Source: a virus
Direction: 5' to 3' (one strand)
Virus record (IMG/VR): IMGVR_UViG_3300032092_000031
Coordinates: 1-60,054 of that record
Length of the DNA: 60,054 nucleotides
A model generated the notes under the pieces. The model saw only the letters and a program-made list of their open reading frames with translations, did no database searches and was not told the DNA's origin. The translations under genes were made by a program, and so were the position numbers. This document shows, in pieces, positions 55,847 to 60,054 of the stretch (position 1 is the stretch's first letter; every line of letters begins with the position of its first letter).

Positions 55847-56222
55847 TTTCTAAAGTTGTAGTTGGTTCTTCAAATACAGGTACTTCTGTTGGTGTAGATA
55901 CCCAAGGTAACTTTGGAGAAATAATCGGAGGATTAATTAGATTAGCAATTTGAGAATCTAAATTAGCATCCAATGACTCCATGTCCATTGAGTTTTCTAA
56001 CCAGCCACATACGATTTCAAACGTTAGGTCCTCGTAAGGAATAAAGTTTGTTACGTTTTCAGCGCTGAATGACTGAGCACCATACACATCTGCATTGTAC
56101 TCTTTTTCTCCTACTACTTCATGAGCCTGTCTGCGCCAATGGCAAACTACCACGAAGTCTTTTAAGTCGCCATCTTGAGGCAAACAATCTAATTGGGATA
56201 CGACCCAGTTCTTAGTACTCAT
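55830..56222 (-). CDS. DUF7936-like protein, 130 aa
   Basis: WVVSQLDCLPQDGDLKDFVV, VCHWRRQAHEVV, and then a FIPYEDLTFEIVCGWLENSM segment with LDSQIANLINPP, match a small family (DUF7936 as I recall it) encoded next to tail fibres in many aquatic phages. The Pro/Glu-rich tail is disordered. A role as fibre accessory or chaperone is inferred from position 3 bases before the lysis genes and directly after the fibre. Confidence 0.75.
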   Translation of the reverse strand: MSTKNWVVSQLDCLPQDGDLKDFVVVCHWRRQAHEVVGEKEYNADVYGAQSFSAENVTNFIPYEDLTFEIVCGWLENSMDMESLDANLDSQIANLINPPIISPKLPWVSTPTEVPVFEEPTTTLENEETV

Positions 56223-56224
56223 TC

Positions 56225-59200
56225 TTATTTATTTAATTGTGATTTTAATTCGTTGATTATAGAGCGTTGCTCATTAAGCTGAACCTGCTGCTCTTTGATT
56301 GCATTTACTAGGGTGACGAAGATTCCCTCATTCTCTAAGCCTAAGTAGTCAGTATCTGCTCCTAGTCTTCTAACTAGGTCAGGCATTACATCCTTAACTT
56401 CCTGAGCGATGAAACCATACTTCAATCTAGCCTTAGTAACATCATCATTGTAGTAGAAGGTCTTAGGGTTTAATTGAAGCACTTCGTTTAATCCGTAGGT
56501 TAAAGGCTTGATAGTATTCTTAAGCCTATAGTCTGATGGGTTAGTATTGGTTAGGAAGCCTGCGTTTGAATACAATGCTCCTGTTCCAAGGTTGCCTGCG
56601 TAAAGTTGGCCAAATGCGCCTATACCATTTACATAGAACTTGGCTCCTTGAGTAGTTGATGTTGCGTTTACTAATACATCCCCCGAGCTGGTGATACGCA
56701 TACGTTCGGTTTGGTCAAAAACATTTGTAGCACTTGACCTAAAAATTATTCCAGAAAAACCTGATATGTTTACTTGGTTGCTTGAAAAATACAAACCAGC
56801 CGAGTCAGCTGCTGACCCATTATATATTTTATAAGTAGACCCAATTGATATATTGCCTTCAACAGTTAATTTATCAGAAGGAGCAGTAGTACCTATACCT
56901 ACGTTACCTCCTCTAATAAACGAGTCGCCACCTGCATTGAATAAAACGTTTTGTGTTCCGCTTGAATTGAATAAACTCAAACCTGCACCTTGCGTTCCAC
57001 TAAATTGCTCTATTGCCGCAATCGTAGTTCCATTTGAATGTTTTAAGTAATAACCTGTTGAAGCCGTTACACTACTTGAGAATGTAGCTGCTCCTGTAGA
57101 GGCTAAGAAACTTACAAAATTTACACTTTGCCCACCTGAGTCATCGGTAAGAGTTCTGATATTCCAAGTACCATTTGCAGGATAACCCCAAATGTTAAAG
57201 TTTCTAGAACCACTTGCCATTGCAGTATTAGTAAGTTCAAATTCAGCATTAGCTCCTGTACCGCTAATATGTAAAGCTCTCTTTGGGTCTGAAGTACCAA
57301 TTCCAACTAACCCCCCACCTGTGATACGCATTTTCTCACTTCCACCTGTTCTAAACATAAGAGGCCCATAAGAACTGGTTCCCCAATATGATACTTCTAT
57401 AGCTGCACCACCTGACCCTACATTATCTGTACTCATTTCTAAGGTAGCACCTGATGACCCCCATCCATTACCGATTGATAATCCACCATTAACTGTAAGT
57501 CTTGCACTTAAATTACTTGTAACCCCTATTCCTACATTACCACCAGAGGTAATTCGCATACGCTCTATGTTGCTAGTATATACTAAAAAGTTACTACTTG
57601 AACTTATGTATCCACCACTGCTATCTACGGCAAACTCGTTTGTGTAACTATTGTCGCTTGTTCCAAGTCTAACAATACCACCCTGAGAAGTAGAAGCACC
57701 ATTTATTTGTAGGTATCTATAGTTTTGATATGAGATTGGTGAACTTGTGCCTATACCTACGTTGCCGCCAGAGGTTATGCGCATACGTTCTGCACCTGCA
57801 ACACTTAATACTAAAGGTTTGCTATCATTGGTAAACAAATAAGCCGGAGCAGTTGTACCTGCATCAATATAAAAACCTGCTCTATCAGTATCTCCGTCTG
57901 CTAATAATAAACCTGCCGTTCCACTTGCGGTGTTTATTTTTAATGTTCTTGTAAACCCTGAAGCAGTAGTGCTACCTATACCTACGTTACCGCCACTTGT
58001 TATGCGCATACGCTCAGCTGGACTTGTAGAGGCATCTTGTGTAAAAAATCTCATTACAGATTTTCCGTTAGTTCCGTCCCAATTTCCTATTGAAACAATA
58101 TCAGTATATCTCGCAAAGTTTTCTGTTGAATAAGTCCAACTTCTAATTACTCCACCTTGACTTGCACCACTTGTACCATTAGCATAAGTTTGCATAGTTG
58201 AGGTTTCTACATCAATGCCAACTGTAAATTTATAGCCCGGTGTACTTGTACCGATGCCCACTAACCCACCCGAAGTTATGCGCATACGTTCGGTGACAGA
58301 ACCACCATTAACCCTTGTTCCAAATTTTAACGCACCTGCATAATCACCGCTTGTGCCATTTTCTTTTATACCTTGTATATAAGCAAAAGAATTAGCATAC
58401 GTTGATGAAGCATAATAACCACCAAAGGATATACCTCCACCAACACCAGCAGCAAAGCTTGACTTATCAATAAAATGTGCGGTTATAGAAGAATCTCCTT
58501 GAGCAACATTTGTACCAAAAACTGCTAATGGAAAGTCAGGTGCAGAATAACCAATCCCAACATTCCCCCCACTTGTTATGCGCATACGTTCGCTTCCGCT
58601 TGTTTCAAAAGCTTGGTAATTATACGTTGATGTAATTAATGGAGAACTATTCCAAGTTCTAATAATACCATTAGTTCCGTCATATCCAATTTGTAGTGAA
58701 CCTACACTTGTATTGCTTGGAACAGATATACTTGTACTTGTGATACCGCCTACTATATGTAGCTTATCTATTGGCGATGTAGTACCTATACCTACGTTAC
58801 CGCCAGATGTTATGCGCATTCTCTCGGTATAACTTTCCGCACCAATACCACCAGTTGCGGTATAAAAAGCTAATGTTGAACTTGTAGGGCTACCCACTGC
58901 ACCGCCACCATTATTATCAAATGCAAAACCTGCAAATCCACCAAGAGAACTATTTAGTAATAATTTAACTGCTGTTGATGCTGTTGATGTAGTTGTACCT
59001 ACTAATAATCTACCACTCGCATCTAACGTCATTGCTTGGGTAAAGGATATAGCGTTACCTGCCGTTCCTGAAGGAGCGTTTACCCAATAATGCGCACCTT
59101 CTACTTGTCTATATGCAGATGCAAATCCATTGTTTGTATAAATAAACCCACTACCATTAAAATAAGAATTTTGTTCTAAATGAAGTTGTGATGTTTGAAA

Positions 59201-60054
59201 GCTAAATAATGAACCTGCATTTAATTGTAATGCTCTTGCACTATTTGAAGTTGCCCACGCACTCGGTGTAACTCCTAATCCTAAATTGCCTGAAGCGGTT
59301 AGCAACATTTTTGATGTGCCATTAGTATAAAAGTTTATAGGCTTAGAACCTGCTCCATAAACATAATGCTCCGCAGAAGTGCCACCTAAATATAAAATAC
59401 CTGTTGAAGAATTTATTTGCAAATACTTTTCGCTTGTATTACTTGCTCCTATTGATACTACATTGTTACCATAATTTAATGTAGTTCCATCGTCAGTTAA
59501 TAAGCTATTACCTATTGTACTTGCACCTGTAAACTTAGGTAGGTAGTTTGTAGTACCACTGCCTGTAATTGAACCACTACCAATTGCTTGAGTAGACAAT
59601 AGTCCATTAGCATCAGCAACAACCATTCTTGTTCCTGTGCCTGCAAGGTTAGAGAATGTAGCTGCTCCTGTAGAGGCTATTGTTAAAGCCGTTGTATTAT
59701 TTGTTTTTATATTTAATGTATGCGAAGTACTTGTACCAAAATTCATTGATGTATTAGCATCATTATAGGTCATATCAGCAGAAACCGCACCACCTACTCT
59801 TTGCCAAGTTTCTATTGCTACACTTCCACTTGCAGTATATGAAGCAGCAAACCTACCCGTACCACTAACATCAAGTTTGTATGAGTTATTAGTGTTTCCT
59901 AAAGATAAATTTCCTGAAGCGTGTAACGTCATAGCATCTGTCCAAGTTAATGCATTGCCACCTGTTCCACTTGCAGTATTTCTAAATACCATTTTAGCAC
60001 CTTCAAAATATAGCATTGAGGCTGCTCCTGTATTAGTATATTTCCAACCTGACT
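56225..60054 (-). CDS. Tail fibre, C-terminal part with peptidase S74 chaperone (open at right window edge)
   Basis: The frame is open from the window edge (SGWKYTNTGAAS) through the first ATG at 60016 to the stop at 56225. It is built of repeated units ending in ERMRITSGGNVGIG or close variants (eight copies), with spacers such as GNLGLGVTPSAW. The last 110 residues are an intramolecular chaperone of the S74 family: PSDYRLKNTIKPL, where self-cleavage occurs before or after the conserved Ser in characterised relatives, then YGFIAQEVKDVMPDLV, DYLGLENEGI and a terminal coiled coil. The chaperone trimerises the fibre and is then released. Most likely this is the same gene as 1-4439. Confidence 0.88.
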   Translation of the reverse strand, partial: SGWKYTNTGAASMLYFEGAKMVFRNTASGTGGNALTWTDAMTLHASGNLSLGNTNNSYKLDVSGTGRFAASYTASGSVAIETWQRVGGAVSADMTYNDANTSMNFGTSTSHTLNIKTNNTTALTIASTGAATFSNLAGTGTRMVVADANGLLSTQAIGSGSITGSGTTNYLPKFTGASTIGNSLLTDDGTTLNYGNNVVSIGASNTSEKYLQINSSTGILYLGGTSAEHYVYGAGSKPINFYTNGTSKMLLTASGNLGLGVTPSAWATSNSARALQLNAGSLFSFQTSQLHLEQNSYFNGSGFIYTNNGFASAYRQVEGAHYWVNAPSGTAGNAISFTQAMTLDASGRLLVGTTTSTASTAVKLLLNSSLGGFAGFAFDNNGGGAVGSPTSSTLAFYTATGGIGAESYTERMRITSGGNVGIGTTSPIDKLHIVGGITSTSISVPSNTSVGSLQIGYDGTNGIIRTWNSSPLITSTYNYQAFETSGSERMRITSGGNVGIGYSAPDFPLAVFGTNVAQGDSSITAHFIDKSSFAAGVGGGISFGGYYASSTYANSFAYIQGIKENGTSGDYAGALKFGTRVNGGSVTERMRITSGGLVGIGTSTPGYKFTVGIDVETSTMQTYANGTSGASQGGVIRSWTYSTENFARYTDIVSIGNWDGTNGKSVMRFFTQDASTSPAERMRITSGGNVGIGSTTASGFTRTLKINTASGTAGLLLADGDTDRAGFYIDAGTTAPAYLFTNDSKPLVLSVAGAERMRITSGGNVGIGTSSPISYQNYRYLQINGASTSQGGIVRLGTSDNSYTNEFAVDSSGGYISSSSNFLVYTSNIERMRITSGGNVGIGVTSNLSARLTVNGGLSIGNGWGSSGATLEMSTDNVGSGGAAIEVSYWGTSSYGPLMFRTGGSEKMRITGGGLVGIGTSDPKRALHISGTGANAEFELTNTAMASGSRNFNIWGYPANGTWNIRTLTDDSGGQSVNFVSFLASTGAATFSSSVTASTGYYLKHSNGTTIAAIEQFSGTQGAGLSLFNSSGTQNVLFNAGGDSFIRGGNVGIGTTAPSDKLTVEGNISIGSTYKIYNGSAADSAGLYFSSNQVNISGFSGIIFRSSATNVFDQTERMRITSSGDVLVNATSTTQGAKFYVNGIGAFGQLYAGNLGTGALYSNAGFLTNTNPSDYRLKNTIKPLTYGLNEVLQLNPKTFYYNDDVTKARLKYGFIAQEVKDVMPDLVRRLGADTDYLGLENEGIFVTLVNAIKEQQVQLNEQRSIINELKSQLNK
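56693..58830. repeat. Repeat array coding for ERMRITSGGNVGIG units in the fibre
   Basis: About eight spaced copies of a short sequence (for example gttatgcgcatacgttc on the plus strand) occur roughly every 200-300 bases. They are coding repeats of the fibre shaft and differ in the spacer sequence, as expected for a modular, recombining fibre. Confidence 0.85.
59501..59548. repeat. 48-bp direct repeat (copy 2, identical to 354-401)
   Basis: Identical over 48 bases to 354-401. The companion 42-base identity is 59254-59295 with 89-130. It supports a common origin of the two fibre halves. Confidence 0.9.

Noticed and set aside
56693-58830. Regularly spaced short repeats that might suggest a CRISPR array
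   Set aside because: They encode the ERMRITSGGNVGIG units of the fibre in one open frame, spacing is irregular (about 200-300 bases), and no cas genes are present.
1-60054. Integrase, repressor or other lysogeny genes
   Set aside because: No tyrosine or serine recombinase signature and no CI/Cro-like pair was seen. The phage is probably virulent, though unknown small proteins cannot be excluded.

Overview
The window looks like an almost complete genome of a short-tailed (podovirus-like), apparently virulent tailed phage of about 60 kb. The host is probably a member of the Bacteroidota, most likely a Flavobacteriia-type bacterium. Reasons for the host call: the DNA is very AT-rich; candidate promoters follow the Bacteroidota pattern (TAnnTTTG, sometimes with TTG about 19-22 bases upstream) rather than the sigma70 pattern; leaders are A-rich without strong Shine-Dalgarno sequences; and the primase-helicase has a BT4734-like N-terminal domain. 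No integrase, repressor, tape measure, tail tube, DNA polymerase or RNA polymerase was recognised. Both window ends lie inside the same tail-fibre reading direction and their sequences look almost adjacent, so the molecule was probably circular or circularly permuted and opened inside the fibre gene, with a few bases missing at the join.

Layout. (A) 32.6 kb down to 1 on the minus strand is the packaging and virion block. In transcription order it holds a wHTH replication-initiator-like protein, small basic head-associated proteins, a possible GroES-like protein, terminase large subunit, portal, scaffold, major capsid protein, a HExxH metallopeptidase, three head-tail connector/ring-type proteins, a 1332-aa tail (nozzle-like) protein, three putative ejection proteins (221, 433 and 1940 aa, in the same small-medium-large order as T7 gp14-gp15-gp16), a 176-aa protein and the giant fibre. 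(B) 32.6-33.6 kb is a 1-kb AT-rich divergent intergenic region with repeats, a candidate origin and control region. (C) 33.6-53.6 kb on the plus strand is the early and DNA-metabolism block. It starts with small unknown genes, many of them tiny membrane proteins. It continues with an M20-like peptidase, a methyltransferase-like protein, a PP-loop (PAPS reductase-like) protein and a DnaA domain IV-like protein. It ends with dNMP kinase, Rad52-like annealing protein, PD-(D/E)XK exonuclease, an SSB-like protein, primase-helicase, Holliday-junction-type nuclease, NinG, a DUF1064-like nuclease and a metallophosphoesterase. (D) 53.6-60.05 kb on the minus strand is the lysis and fibre block: spanin-like overlapping pair, coiled-coil membrane protein, GH19 endolysin, holin, DUF7936-like protein, and the C-terminal part of the fibre with a peptidase S74 chaperone.

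The most unusual content is non-coding. Four gene-free stretches of the early block (34029-34490, 39986-40137, 41820-41931, 41935-42222) contain dense nested inverted repeats. Three of them end in strong intrinsic terminators and one also has its own Bacteroidota-type promoter, so they look like phage non-coding RNAs. A fifth element at 48008-48156 is a long hairpin followed by a tRNA-like sequence with intact A-box, B-box and acceptor stem but an anticodon arm too short for a 7-base loop. A recurrent palindrome, TTGCTAnnTAGCAA, marks several early control points. How the parts fit together is inference: an iteron-type origin with a RepL-like initiator, host polymerase for replication, a phage recombination module, and late virion genes fed by many separate TAnnTTTG promoters.
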